A DNA stretch of 64,000 nt from positions 51,112 to 115,111 of the forward strand of contig JAJECN010000024.1 in NCBI GenBank assembly GCA_022821965.1. Reading direction: 5' to 3'. The notes beneath the pieces were generated by a model. The model saw only the letters and a program-made list of their open reading frames with translations, searched no databases and was not told where the DNA came from. This document shows positions 7,772-16,116 of this stretch, piece by piece (within the stretch, counting starts at the first letter, position 1; every line of letters starts with the position of its first letter). Position numbers and translations under genes: made by a program. Source of the DNA: Candidatus Poribacteria bacterium. GTDB lineage: Bacteria; Poribacteria; WGA-4E; WGA-3G.

Positions 7772-8916
7772 ATCTTCTCAAGATTGTTTAATGCGTTTTC
7801 AACCAGTGTTTCTATATCCAAACCTGATTCTGCATCCGCTAATTCAGTAAGCGAAGCACGGGTGGCGGGATGTTTGGGGACAAAAAGGGAACAACAATCC
7901 TGATGTGGACATGTCGATACGTCAAAAGTACCTATCCGTTGTGCTTTTTCAATAATTTCAGCCTTGTCCTCACCGATAAGTGGACGCAGAATCGGGATGT
8001 CGGCAATCGCTTCAATTGTACGGAGGTTCGTTAAAGTCTGGGAAGCCACTTGTGCGAGGCTTTCACCCGTGACGAGTGCCTCTGCATTCACCATAGTCGC
8101 GACGCGCTCAGCAATCCGCGTCATCATCCGCCGGTACAACAGCACCCGGAATGGAGCAGGTGTTGCAGCGACGATAATTTGCTGTAACTCAGCAAATGGA
8201 ACAAGATAGACCGTGCTGCGATAGTTTGATGCCGCCAAAATCTGAGCGAGTTCAATGACCTTCTCCAAGGAAGCCTTATCGGTATACGGATAACTGTAAA
8301 AGTGAATAAAAACGGCTTTTGCGCCGCGCTTTATCATCTGCCATGCAGCGACAGGGGAATCAATTCCACCGGACAACATAACAAGCACCTTACCACTCAC
8401 GCCCACTGGCAATCCGCCAATCCCTTGAATCTTCTCTGTGGAGATATAGGCACCATCTTGTGTTATTTTAACCCAACAAACCAGGTCGGGGTTATGCATA
8501 TCGGCACGCGCACCTGTTTCCTTGATGAGATACCCACCGACCTCCGCACTGATCTGCGGAGAGGTTAACGGAAATGTTTTATCGGTGCGTCTCGTCTCAA
8601 CCTTAAGGGACTCGTAACAGACATTTTGGAGCTGCCGTAACGCCACCTCTTTAATCGCGGTGAGGTCCCTCTCGGTCCGACAAGCGAGTTCAAAATAAAC
8701 GATGCCCATAACTTGCCGCAAGCGTCTTTTAATTTCCGTGGTGTTAGCATGTTGTCCAAGATGAACAAGAATTCTATCATGCAGCCGCTCCACTTCTGCA
8801 TACCCTGTACCACGCAGCGCGAGTTTGATGTTATTCGCAAGTCGTTTCTCAAAAAACACTCTATTTTTGCCTTTGAGTCCAACTTCGCCGTAATGAACAC
8901 TAAACATTTCTTCCAT
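7759..8916 (-). CDS. thiI: tRNA 4-thiouridine synthase ThiI
   Basis: ThiI makes 4-thiouridine at position 8 of tRNA and, in some bacteria, supplies sulfur for thiamine. N-terminal ferredoxin-like/THUMP region: HYGEVGLKGKNR, then KVETRRTDKTFP. The PP-loop ATP-pyrophosphatase motif VMLSGGIDSPVAAW sits near residue 180. STCPHQDCCSLFVPKHP follows with candidate catalytic cysteines. There is no C-terminal rhodanese domain, so it is the short form; an IscS-type donor would have to act directly. ATG 8916 is the ORF start; ATG 8907, preceded by GGAAGAA, is an attractive alternative. The last codons (IVG, stop) come from a heptad repeat arm. Confidence 0.95.
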   Translation of the reverse strand: MEEMFSVHYGEVGLKGKNRVFFEKRLANNIKLALRGTGYAEVERLHDRILVHLGQHANTTEIKRRLRQVMGIVYFELACRTERDLTAIKEVALRQLQNVCYESLKVETRRTDKTFPLTSPQISAEVGGYLIKETGARADMHNPDLVCWVKITQDGAYISTEKIQGIGGLPVGVSGKVLVMLSGGIDSPVAAWQMIKRGAKAVFIHFYSYPYTDKASLEKVIELAQILAASNYRSTVYLVPFAELQQIIVAATPAPFRVLLYRRMMTRIAERVATMVNAEALVTGESLAQVASQTLTNLRTIEAIADIPILRPLIGEDKAEIIEKAQRIGTFDVSTCPHQDCCSLFVPKHPATRASLTELADAESGLDIETLVENALNNLEKIIVG

Positions 8917-8939
8917 AATTTTTCTCGCGCCATAAAAAT

Positions 8940-9665
8940 CTAAAATAAGTTAGTTGTCTCCGAAGCACGGACAGCATCTGTCAGACTAAAGTGGAGTTTT
9001 GCAACGTCCCCTAATGCATCACTGCCATGCAGCGAAATAAACTCTCTACCTGCTTCCACGACCTGATACGCACCTCTCGGTAATTGTATTTCATATTTTT
9101 CGGAAAGTGTTTCCATCCCACTCAAGAAAGCGTCACGAGCAATAATAGAAGCGGCAGCAACAGCAATGTCGCGTTCTGCTTTTGGAATCTGCTTTATCTC
9201 CATTCCCAAGGGGGCACGAGAGGTTACATGCTGTAAACGAGACTCTCCATTCACTCGCTTGTGCAGCTGCTGTGTGATGAGATCATCTTTAGAAAATCTG
9301 TCAACAAGTGCGTGTTTCGCACCTATCCGAGTCGCTAAGGTATGAATCGCTTCCGCATGAAGCGATGCGAGAAGGTGGTTCAGGTTTTGCCCTCGTCTGC
9401 GGAGATTGGTATAAAGGGAGTTATATTCAGTGGGCATTCTTTCTACAACAACAATATGCCGTTCATACTGATGGTGCATCAATTCGGCAAGGTCCCGGAT
9501 ACGGCGATTTGACAGCGTTTTCCCATCAGTAATACCCAAATCGGAGAAGATTTCTCGACAGTCTCTGTCCACGTAAACGGCTGCGACGACAAGCGGACCG
9601 AAATAATCACCTTTTCCTGCCTCGTCTGTACCGATCCATGCGTTCCAGTTGTGTATAACGTTCAT
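8940..9665 (-). CDS. RNase HII/HIII-family ribonuclease (HIII-like)
   Basis: Type 2 RNase H, cutting the RNA strand of RNA/DNA hybrids. WIGTDEAGKGDYFGPLVVAAVYV at residues 10-32 carries the first catalytic Asp/Glu pair, and the YFGPL ending is typical of RNase HIII rather than HII. Further active-site segments are HALVDRFS and QIPKAERDIAVAAASIIARD. At 241 aa it lacks the N-terminal TBP-like substrate-binding domain of classical RnhC (about 300 aa), so it may represent a short HIII or intermediate type. Start ATG 9665 sits beside a repeat with little Shine-Dalgarno. It lies 24 bases upstream of thiI. Confidence 0.85.
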   Translation of the reverse strand: MNVIHNWNAWIGTDEAGKGDYFGPLVVAAVYVDRDCREIFSDLGITDGKTLSNRRIRDLAELMHHQYERHIVVVERMPTEYNSLYTNLRRRGQNLNHLLASLHAEAIHTLATRIGAKHALVDRFSKDDLITQQLHKRVNGESRLQHVTSRAPLGMEIKQIPKAERDIAVAAASIIARDAFLSGMETLSEKYEIQLPRGAYQVVEAGREFISLHGSDALGDVAKLHFSLTDAVRASETTNLF

Positions 9666-9670
9666 TTTTA

Positions 9671-9772
9671 AGGGGTATCGGCTTTCAGTCTTCGGTTGTC
9701 GGTCAAGAGGCTTTCGGGACTGCTACAAACATTTCTGTACCGACATCTGATATCCTAGAACCGACTGCTATT
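9671..9772. repeat. heptad palindromic element between FMN reductase and RNase H genes
   Basis: Degenerate arms GTATCGGCTTTCAGTC...GTTGTCGGTCAAGAGG and GAACCGACTGCTATTC flank a non-coding core containing CTGCTACAAAC. The arms diverge more than in other copies. Confidence 0.6.
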
Positions 9773-10340
9773 CAGCTGAATTCCGAAGGGCGGCAAATTC
9801 GACAACCTGCTTGCCTACCGCTTTGACGCGCGTTGTTAATTCAGCATCGTGTAAATTACCGTTTCCATCAAACGCTTGAGATGAATTCGGAATGGATACA
9901 TCATTCGGGACAACCCAAGCGTGAAGGGCAGTGCCTACCGTCCGTAACATCGAAAGCGCATTCACCGCGCCCATTCGCCCACCAGATACACCCACAAGCC
10001 CAATAACTTTATTCTCAAATTCATCAAAACCCATTAAATCAAGGGCACTCTTAAGGACACCGCTGAAGCTGCCGTGGTATTCGGGCGATCCGAGAAGAAT
10101 GCCGTGTGCCCGTTTCACTTTCTCCCGTAGTCTGAACACGCCCGGTGGATATTCGCTTTCGCTTGCAACAGAACCTTGAAAAACGAGGTCGTATTTGCTA
10201 AGTTCAAGCAATTCAACCTCGGCGCCTGCCTCTTCCGCAGCGGAAAGAGCGATTTGGAGTGCGGCATGCGTTGAACTGCCTTGTCGTAGACTTCCACAAA
10301 TCGCAACGACATAGATAGATTGATTATCGCTTCCCTTCAT
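9768..10340 (-). CDS. NADPH-dependent FMN reductase family flavoprotein
   Basis: Flavodoxin-like fold with the FMN phosphate loop ICGSLRQGSSTH near the N-terminus and the family motif ILLGSPEYHGSFSGVLKSALD, followed by VIGLVGVSGGRMGAVNA. Members reduce FMN, quinones, azo dyes or chromate using NAD(P)H; the physiological substrate cannot be told. The ORF track starts at 10349, but AAAGGG touches that ATG directly, whereas it stands nine bases before ATG 10340, which I prefer (190 aa). The stop lies in the adjacent heptad element. Monocistronic by appearance. Confidence 0.85.
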   Translation of the reverse strand: MKGSDNQSIYVVAICGSLRQGSSTHAALQIALSAAEEAGAEVELLELSKYDLVFQGSVASESEYPPGVFRLREKVKRAHGILLGSPEYHGSFSGVLKSALDLMGFDEFENKVIGLVGVSGGRMGAVNALSMLRTVGTALHAWVVPNDVSIPNSSQAFDGNGNLHDAELTTRVKAVGKQVVEFAALRNSAE

Positions 10341-10472
10341 TTTCGGCATCCCTTTCAGCGTCTATTTAGTTATTGTTCACCTGGACTTACTGAAGTACGT
10401 CTTAGCATAACACAGCGATGATGCTATGTCAAAGGATTTTTATCTCAGTGCTATTTATAGTAAACGTTAGAA

Positions 10473-11072
10473 TTAAAGATACAAGTTTATGACTTCATCA
10501 ATAGTTATATCTGCCTTGTATTCTCTGAGACGTTTGATATTCGCAAAGTCGCGTTCAATCGGGTTGTAGTCGGGTGAATAAGGTGGCAAAAACAATACCT
10601 CTGCTCCCGAGGCTTCTATCAACTCACGCGTCCGATGCGTCTTGTGAATCTTCGCATTATCAAGAACAACCACATCTGAGGCAGACAGCCGTGGACATAA
10701 ATAGACTTCAAGCCACGCATTGAAACACGCAGCATCGCAGCTGCCCTCAAAGAGACAGGGTGCCGTAAAAGTCAAATCGATACGCGCAGCGACCAACGTC
10801 GTTGTTCGTGTCCTTGTGCCTGAGATGAGACCTAAAATACATTCGCCTTTCCGGGCATACCCATAACGTCTATAACTCTCAGCACGAAAACCGCATTCAT
10901 CAACATAAACAATCTTTTTGCCAATGGCGTGTTTCTCGGCGAGGACCTGACGGTAGACTTGACGTTTTTCATCGCACCGCTCCTTATATCCGAGTGTTTT
11001 TTTTTCGCGTGATACCGAGTTTCCGCAGCCCATAGGCGATAGAAGACTCTGAAACACCGAAATGTGAGGCAC
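10473..11072 (-). CDS. IS630 transposase, catalytic part (OrfB frame)
   Basis: Carries the DDE nuclease domain: IVYVDECGF (first Asp), VVVLDNAKIHKTHRT (second Asp) and LPPYSPDYNPIERDFANIKR (Glu). The open frame extends back to 11072, but the functional product is expected to begin as the N-terminal OrfA and to cross into this frame at the A9 run (10997-11005). The residues before about SREKKTLGYKE in the ORF track are therefore probably not translated in this frame. The overlap is about 90 bases. Confidence 0.85.
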   Translation of the reverse strand: MPHISVFQSLLSPMGCGNSVSREKKTLGYKERCDEKRQVYRQVLAEKHAIGKKIVYVDECGFRAESYRRYGYARKGECILGLISGTRTRTTTLVAARIDLTFTAPCLFEGSCDAACFNAWLEVYLCPRLSASDVVVLDNAKIHKTHRTRELIEASGAEVLFLPPYSPDYNPIERDFANIKRLREYKADITIDEVINLYL

Positions 11073-11304
11073 GTTCGTTTTGCGTCAAGTCTGGGAAATC
11101 AGCGACATGTTTTTTCAGTGCTGTCTCGTCAAGCACGCGCATGTTTTTGGGACCCGGTTTTTCGCTCGAAAGCGGGTCTTCAGCCGCTAACCATCTATAA
11201 ATCGTTGAACGATTGAGAGAAAAACGACGGGCAGCTTCGGCTTTTTTCCCGCCGGTTTCAATAAAATCTAAAACGCGTTTGCGTAAATCTGTTGAATAGG
11301 TCAT
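10984..11304 (-). CDS. IS630 transposase, DNA-binding part (OrfA frame)
   Basis: Helix-turn-helix half of the transposase. MTYSTDLRKRVLDFIETGGKKAEAARRF and LNRSTIYRWL form the first HTH, and TQNERASHFGVSESSIAYGLRKLGI a second. It stops just after an A9 homopolymer (ACGCGAAAAAAAAACACTC). Losing one A would fuse it to OrfB, so either programmed slippage makes the full protein or one extra base has inactivated it. It begins about 36 bases inside the right terminal repeat. Confidence 0.85.
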   Translation of the reverse strand: MTYSTDLRKRVLDFIETGGKKAEAARRFSLNRSTIYRWLAAEDPLSSEKPGPKNMRVLDETALKKHVADFPDLTQNERASHFGVSESSIAYGLRKLGITRKKNTRI

Positions 11305-11364
11305 AATAGACGCATTCTATTACAAAACACAAAAAATGTCTCTTTAATTCTAATGGTCACTATA

Positions 11365-11777
11365 GTTCTCCGTTCTTTACTAAATTTTCAGGCCCCAGGC
11401 CCGGTAGATGCGGTTTCCTAACCGCACCATAAATGTCAATTTTAGAGCAAATAACCGTTGTGGTCCCAGGTCCGGTAGGGTTTTGCTTGGATGTTTCTTC
11501 ACTGTTTCCAACTGCGCCGGGTTTTAGCCATAAACTTTGTACACGCCAGAAACCCTCTTCAGTCCCGTAGGGACGCAATGTTTATAGAAACGCGCTTCCC
11601 CTGTCTCCTAAGCCCCGTAGGGGCGGCATCTGTTGAAACCCTGCTTTGAAATGACGTGTGAAATCCCTAAATTGACACCTATGAGTGCGGTTTGGAACCT
11701 CACCGGGAAATCTGAAAAAGAAGATTCAAAAATTTAGAGAATCCGATTGTACTACAAGCGAAATTGCCTAAGTCCTG
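11365..11777. other. non-coding stretch rich in short palindromes
   Basis: No supported gene. It contains GCGGTT-TCCT-AACCGC (11410-11425), two CCAGGYCCGGTAG boxes, a pair of CCCGTAGGG-type hairpins about 50 bases apart, GTGCGGTTTGGAACCTCACC (near 11690), and TGCCTAAGTCCTGA (11765-11778), which resembles the AGGACTTACGCA repeat end. It appears to be a landing zone of small repeats next to the IS630 copy. Confidence 0.6.
11561..11641. repeat. two CCCGTAGGG hairpin repeats in tandem
   Basis: AGTCCCGTAGGGACG (11561-11575) and AGCCCCGTAGGGGCG (11611-11625) are each followed by similar tails ending in GAAA/GAAAC. The stem pair T-A in the first is C-G in the second, a compensatory change around the shared GTA loop. 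Confidence 0.65.
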
Positions 11778-11778
11778 A

Positions 11779-11812
11779 CAAAAAAGGCAGGGAGCTATAA
11801 GAACTCCCTGCC
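11779..11812 (-). terminator. rho-independent terminator of the large LRR gene
   Basis: On the minus strand, GGCAGGGAG and CTCCCTGCC form a nine-pair stem with a nine-base loop, followed by TTTTTTGTC. It lies 26 bases after the stop of the 1.4-kilo-residue surface protein. Confidence 0.85.
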
Positions 11813-11837
11813 CTCGTGCTATACCTAACAAACGGAC

Positions 11838-14800
11838 CTATTTCCGTATCAACATCTTTCGTGTCGCTGAGAAATCACCCGCAGTGAGTGTATAGAAATA
11901 GACACCGCTTGCGACCGGTTCACCTTGTGCATTTCTACCGTCCCAATACGCTGCACGACTCCGATACTGATAGATACCGGCAGGTTGGTAACCCAACGCC
12001 AACGTCCGGACTAAGACACCATTTATAGCATAGATATGCACCGTGACATCCGCAGATTCCGCAATGTCATACGGTATCCACGTCTCTGGATTGAATGGGT
12101 TCGGATAGTTCGGTAGTAATGCTGTCTTTTCTGGAACGAACAGTGCCAACAGCTGCTTGAGGTTTGCAATTCCGCGTTGGAAAGTGAGCGATCCATCGTC
12201 TACTGCACACAGGACATCTAATGCATATTCAACTATTTCGAGCCTGACCCCTGGAGGCAGCTTGACATTTGAGGGCGCAGCCGGGGCTGCGCCTTCTCCG
12301 AGATGTTCAGCAACAAGAGCAAGGTCTTTGCCGTCTACCATACCATCGCCATTCACATCGGTGCGCGGGTTCTCAGGTGGATTTTCTCCTAATGCTGCCG
12401 TTACCAATTGTGCGTCCGTTGCATCCGTTACGCCATCCTCGTTGACATCATAAACCGAGAAAACAGGCTCAGGTGCCGCCACGGTGATGAGAACTTCAGG
12501 CGGCGTAGTAGTGATTCTCTCGCCAGTGCTGGAGCCCGCTTGAAAGTTACGCAGCGATACGCGGCTTTCTCCATTTGCAATGGCAGTAAATCTCACCGAT
12601 AGGAGCGTGCCTTCACCGTTCACCCCGCCTTCGGAAATCCGCAGTGAACTTACCCCCTTAATCCTACCCGTTGTGTTATCAATCGTGCCTCTCCGAAAAT
12701 AGGTACGTCCGCCGCTTTGCCTCAAGAAGCTGCCCTCGGTTACGCTATTTACTTTCAGCACAGTGGGGTCAAACTTAATATCAGCTTGCCAGCCTGCTAA
12801 ATCGGTCATATCTTCTGTCCTAAGATGAAGGGTAAACGTATCGTCGACCTCTACTTGCGTCGTCTCTGTGAATAAAGAAAAGCTGTCACCAGGAGGTAAT
12901 ACGGTATATTCAGCGTCAGGTGCGAATCCAAAATACCCTCCCAGATAACCATCCCATTTGTGAACAGCAACCAATAAAACGTTTTTCCCCTGTTTCAATG
13001 TGATAGGGACAAATACTTGATAATCAAGATTATAACCAGAATGCTCATTAATCAATTGCCCGTTCAGCCAAACCTTGTGATTGTCAGCACTTCCAGCAAA
13101 CATCCTTGTCTTCTGCTCCCGTGGCGAATCCAAGGTGATCGAACCGTAAGCTATATTTGAGACAGCACCGCCGGTTCCCAGTATTTCTCCGATATTATTC
13201 CAACCTACGGATTTAATTTTGCCAGCTGTCCAGACCTTGTTGCCAAGGGGCTGTCCTTCTATGGCACCGTTTGTAGCAATCTTCAACTCTGTTACATCAC
13301 CGCCACTTGCTCCTGCAAGCAAATCTCTGTTCCAGAAGTCATTATGTTCTAATCCCGGGAACTGCACCCACAACCAGGGGCCTGTTATTTTTGGGCCTCC
13401 TTGCGGGAGAACACCGGGGTTATCCTTCGCCTGGATATATATCTTCTCGGCCAACCCTTCCAGAGGTGAAAAATCGGATATAGCGTTGTTTGCAAGGTTT
13501 AGTCGTTCCAAGTTGGTTAATCCAGCAAGCGGTGATACATCCGATATGACGTTACCGTTGAGGTGCAGTTCTTTTAAACGGGTTAATTCCTCAAGGGGGG
13601 ATACATCTGATATGACGTTACGTTCGAGATTTAGATGGGTCAATACTTTTAGGGAATTCAACGGCGAGACATCCGAAATCAAGTTATCCGGTAATGTTAA
13701 AGATGTCAATTGTGTTAGTGCCTCCAGTCCTGAAAGGTCTGAGATAGCGCATCTGTGGATGTCCAACCGTCTCAAACTTTTTACTCCCATCAGAGATGAA
13801 AGACTCGATAACGATTTGTTATCGCTAATTTCTAACCATTTCAGCCGCCGCACCTTCGCCAAAGGCGAGAAGTCGGTGATTGGCGTTCTCCATGCCCTGA
13901 TGCCTTCTAAGCTAAGTAATCCGGCAAGGGGTGACAGATCGGATACTGGATTGCCTTCAAGTCCTATCCCGTTTAATTTTACTAACCCCTTCAAGGGAGA
14001 TAAGTCTTTTATTTTGTTCTCCTCAAGCCCGAGCCAGTCCACATTGATTAACTCTGCAAGCGGGGATACATCAGTTATTCTATTTCCGCGCAGCTTGATG
14101 TTATTCAATCGAATTAATCCTACTAACGGAGACAAGTCGGATATCGCATTCCGACGGAATTCTATGCGTTCCAGATTTGTCGCATGCTCAAGCCCTGTTA
14201 GATCGCTGATGCCTTTCTCATCTGCAATAATATGCGTCAATCTTGCCATGTCCGCTGATGTAATCACAGTCCCCGGTGTCTTGCCGAGTGCCGCTTCAAT
14301 TGCCGCTCGCAGGTTCACGTCTGGAATGTAAACAGTTCCCGTGAGTGTGCGGCGGTCTGGCGGTACGATTGACGTGTGGAGGCTCGGCGCGTCCTCCGAA
14401 TTCAGGGCAGAAATCACGTCAGAAAATTGCTCTGTCCATGTGTCTCGTTTCACGTTTCCGCTATCTAAGAGCCCTGCCAAACCTAAGTTTCGTAAACTCG
14501 ACTTCTCACGAATCTCTTTGAGGAACGTATCGGTTTCTAAACCGACAGCAGCGGCAGCGTGTGGAGCGTCAAGGGGGCCGTGAAACGCCTCATAGAAACG
14601 AGACACCGGCTCAATTCCCTCAAACACACCACCTGTCTTTTCAAGTGCTGTCTTGTAACGTTGTGTATCCGCCTCCACATAGGTATCCATATCCGATTTC
14701 GCCACATACAGCCGCAACACCTGCGCTTTGATAGCGGAGTCAGGCTGCTTTTCAAAAACAGCACGCACTTCATCCTCAAACGTCTTCATCCCTTCTGTAT

Positions 14801-16022
14801 GGCACCCGATGCAGGAGAGCCCGTTGCGTACAGTTGGATCACTCGCAGCAAGGTTTCTGACGATGGCTATTGGTGCTTCGTCAATACGCTTACCCGAGGC
14901 ATCAGACACATAATATGCCTGCAACCCGTTGGGGAGATTGAAGACAACTTCACCACCGTCGTGTGTAAAAGAGAGGGGGTGTGTCAAGATATCCTGCGTT
15001 CCTATATTTCCTGCAAAGTCGTAGCTTTTCCAATACGCGCCGTACCGAGAGGTGTGGCGTTCCACGACGCGGTTGTTATTCGAGACACCAGATTCTTTAA
15101 AACCTGCGCGCCGGACGTGCACCCCCGGTGCACTCTCAATGTTCCTCGTGACATTCACATCAAGGTCTCTCTCCAATTCGCGATCGGTTTCCGGCAAATC
15201 CAAAATATCGTGGTAGAGCGGTGGTAAGGATGCGGTCCCAAGAAACCAATCGACATGCATGAACGGCACTTGGCAGTTCATCTCCGCACGCAGGTTTGTT
15301 AACTTTTCAAACAAACCCACTTGCGTCTCTGGGTCGAATTCAATGTTGTATGGATACACCTGTTCCATCTGCATCCACGCTTCATTTCTGTCCCATTCGT
15401 AATGCCGCAGATCAATGTAGAAGATTGTCTCATCGGTGCCTTCTATCGGAACCGGGTTGCGTATCTCAAATCCCCAGGAGAGGCTATTGACGAGTTTCGA
15501 GAGGGCAAGTTGATAAGCCCCCAATTCCTCAAGACTTCTACCAGCGTTATAGAGATGCGTCAGTGTAAAGTAGCGTGCATAGGGACGGTCAAACGGTTCG
15601 AGGGTGGTAAGGTGTGCCTGGATTGCGGTAAGCATTTCATCGGTTGTAATGAAGGTGATGTCATGCTGGACCTCCCAATTTTGCGCACCTTCGGCAATCC
15701 AGCGTTGAATTGTCTCAATTGCTGCCGGTGGAAGTGGTGGTTGTGCAAAAGGCATCTGTGCACCGTTTTCGGTAGGTCCAAGCAATCGCTTATAGAACTC
15801 GGAGACATCAGGGTTTCCGGGAACAACTGTCCCGGTAGTAATCAATCCTTGGGCAGACTCAATGATGAGTTGTTCGGTATAGGAACCGTGTGGTCCGTGG
15901 CAGTTGAGGCAGTTCTGTTGAAAGATGGTATACGCCTGTTGTGCGAGTTCCAATTGTGCTTCAACATTTTGATACCCAAAAATAAATGTTAGTAGAAGAC
16001 CCATTTTGACGAGATGCTTCAT
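11838..16022 (-). CDS. giant secreted multidomain protein: haem c, LRR, cohesin-like, dockerin, sorting domain
   Basis: I start it at ATG 16022, preceded by GAGGGGAAAGAT; this gives a signal peptide (KHLVKMGLLLTFIFGYQNVEA). Domains in order, by residue from that start: haem-c motif CLNCH (38-42) in a region like planctomycete cytochrome c proteins; second haem motif CIGCH (about 400); internalin-like leucine-rich repeats built on ISDLSPLAGLTNL (about 570-860); a PA14-like or sugar-binding segment with KVWLNGQLIN (about 880-1040); a cohesin-like module (about 1055-1180); a dockerin with two calcium loops, YDVNEDGVTD and TDVNGDGMVDGKD (about 1190-1245); and a C-terminal FlgD/type-IX-like sorting domain, YPNPFNPETWIPY...SGVYFYTLTAGDF (about 1305-1394). 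Predicted outside the cell, probably anchored or secreted through that C-terminal domain. The function is unknown; redox sensing or matrix assembly are guesses. It is followed by a strong terminator. Confidence 0.85.
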   Translation of the reverse strand: MKHLVKMGLLLTFIFGYQNVEAQLELAQQAYTIFQQNCLNCHGPHGSYTEQLIIESAQGLITTGTVVPGNPDVSEFYKRLLGPTENGAQMPFAQPPLPPAAIETIQRWIAEGAQNWEVQHDITFITTDEMLTAIQAHLTTLEPFDRPYARYFTLTHLYNAGRSLEELGAYQLALSKLVNSLSWGFEIRNPVPIEGTDETIFYIDLRHYEWDRNEAWMQMEQVYPYNIEFDPETQVGLFEKLTNLRAEMNCQVPFMHVDWFLGTASLPPLYHDILDLPETDRELERDLDVNVTRNIESAPGVHVRRAGFKESGVSNNNRVVERHTSRYGAYWKSYDFAGNIGTQDILTHPLSFTHDGGEVVFNLPNGLQAYYVSDASGKRIDEAPIAIVRNLAASDPTVRNGLSCIGCHTEGMKTFEDEVRAVFEKQPDSAIKAQVLRLYVAKSDMDTYVEADTQRYKTALEKTGGVFEGIEPVSRFYEAFHGPLDAPHAAAAVGLETDTFLKEIREKSSLRNLGLAGLLDSGNVKRDTWTEQFSDVISALNSEDAPSLHTSIVPPDRRTLTGTVYIPDVNLRAAIEAALGKTPGTVITSADMARLTHIIADEKGISDLTGLEHATNLERIEFRRNAISDLSPLVGLIRLNNIKLRGNRITDVSPLAELINVDWLGLEENKIKDLSPLKGLVKLNGIGLEGNPVSDLSPLAGLLSLEGIRAWRTPITDFSPLAKVRRLKWLEISDNKSLSSLSSLMGVKSLRRLDIHRCAISDLSGLEALTQLTSLTLPDNLISDVSPLNSLKVLTHLNLERNVISDVSPLEELTRLKELHLNGNVISDVSPLAGLTNLERLNLANNAISDFSPLEGLAEKIYIQAKDNPGVLPQGGPKITGPWLWVQFPGLEHNDFWNRDLLAGASGGDVTELKIATNGAIEGQPLGNKVWTAGKIKSVGWNNIGEILGTGGAVSNIAYGSITLDSPREQKTRMFAGSADNHKVWLNGQLINEHSGYNLDYQVFVPITLKQGKNVLLVAVHKWDGYLGGYFGFAPDAEYTVLPPGDSFSLFTETTQVEVDDTFTLHLRTEDMTDLAGWQADIKFDPTVLKVNSVTEGSFLRQSGGRTYFRRGTIDNTTGRIKGVSSLRISEGGVNGEGTLLSVRFTAIANGESRVSLRNFQAGSSTGERITTTPPEVLITVAAPEPVFSVYDVNEDGVTDATDAQLVTAALGENPPENPRTDVNGDGMVDGKDLALVAEHLGEGAAPAAPSNVKLPPGVRLEIVEYALDVLCAVDDGSLTFQRGIANLKQLLALFVPEKTALLPNYPNPFNPETWIPYDIAESADVTVHIYAINGVLVRTLALGYQPAGIYQYRSRAAYWDGRNAQGEPVASGVYFYTLTAGDFSATRKMLIRK

Positions 16023-16035
16023 ATCTTTCCCCTCT

Positions 16036-16109
16036 TCTTGTAGGAGCGAGCTGTGCTCGCAATTCTTCAATGTGCTTCCTTCTTGTAGGAGCGAGCTGTG
16101 CTCGCGATC
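16036..16109. repeat. two GTAG-REP-like palindromes
   Basis: CTTGTAGGAGCGAGCTGTGCTCGC occurs twice, at about 16037-16060 and 16083-16106. Each holds the hairpin GCGAGC-TGT-GCTCGC preceded by GTAGGA. They fill the gap between the two LRR genes. The layout closely resembles REP sequences of pseudomonads mobilised by TnpA-REP (RAYT) proteins. Confidence 0.75.
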
Positions 16110-16116
16110 TTTTGGC

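Larger units (their letters stand above)
10456..11364 (-). mobile_element. IS630-family insertion sequence with 24-bp ends
   Basis: Terminal inverted repeats are visible: 10456-10479 (TATAGT-N5-TTAGAATTAAAGA) and 11341-11364, its reverse complement apart from the five central bases. TA occurs at both outer edges as expected for the TA target duplication of IS630/Tc1-like elements. The element is about 0.9 kb and holds two overlapping transposase frames. The orfB stop codon lies within the left repeat. Both ends and all catalytic residues are present, so it may be active if the frames can be joined. Confidence 0.88.

Noticed and set aside
13219-14331. 370-aa plus-strand ORF
   Set aside because: It is the antisense of the leucine-rich repeats of the large surface protein; the repeating composition keeps the other strand open. 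No start signal and no family resemblance.
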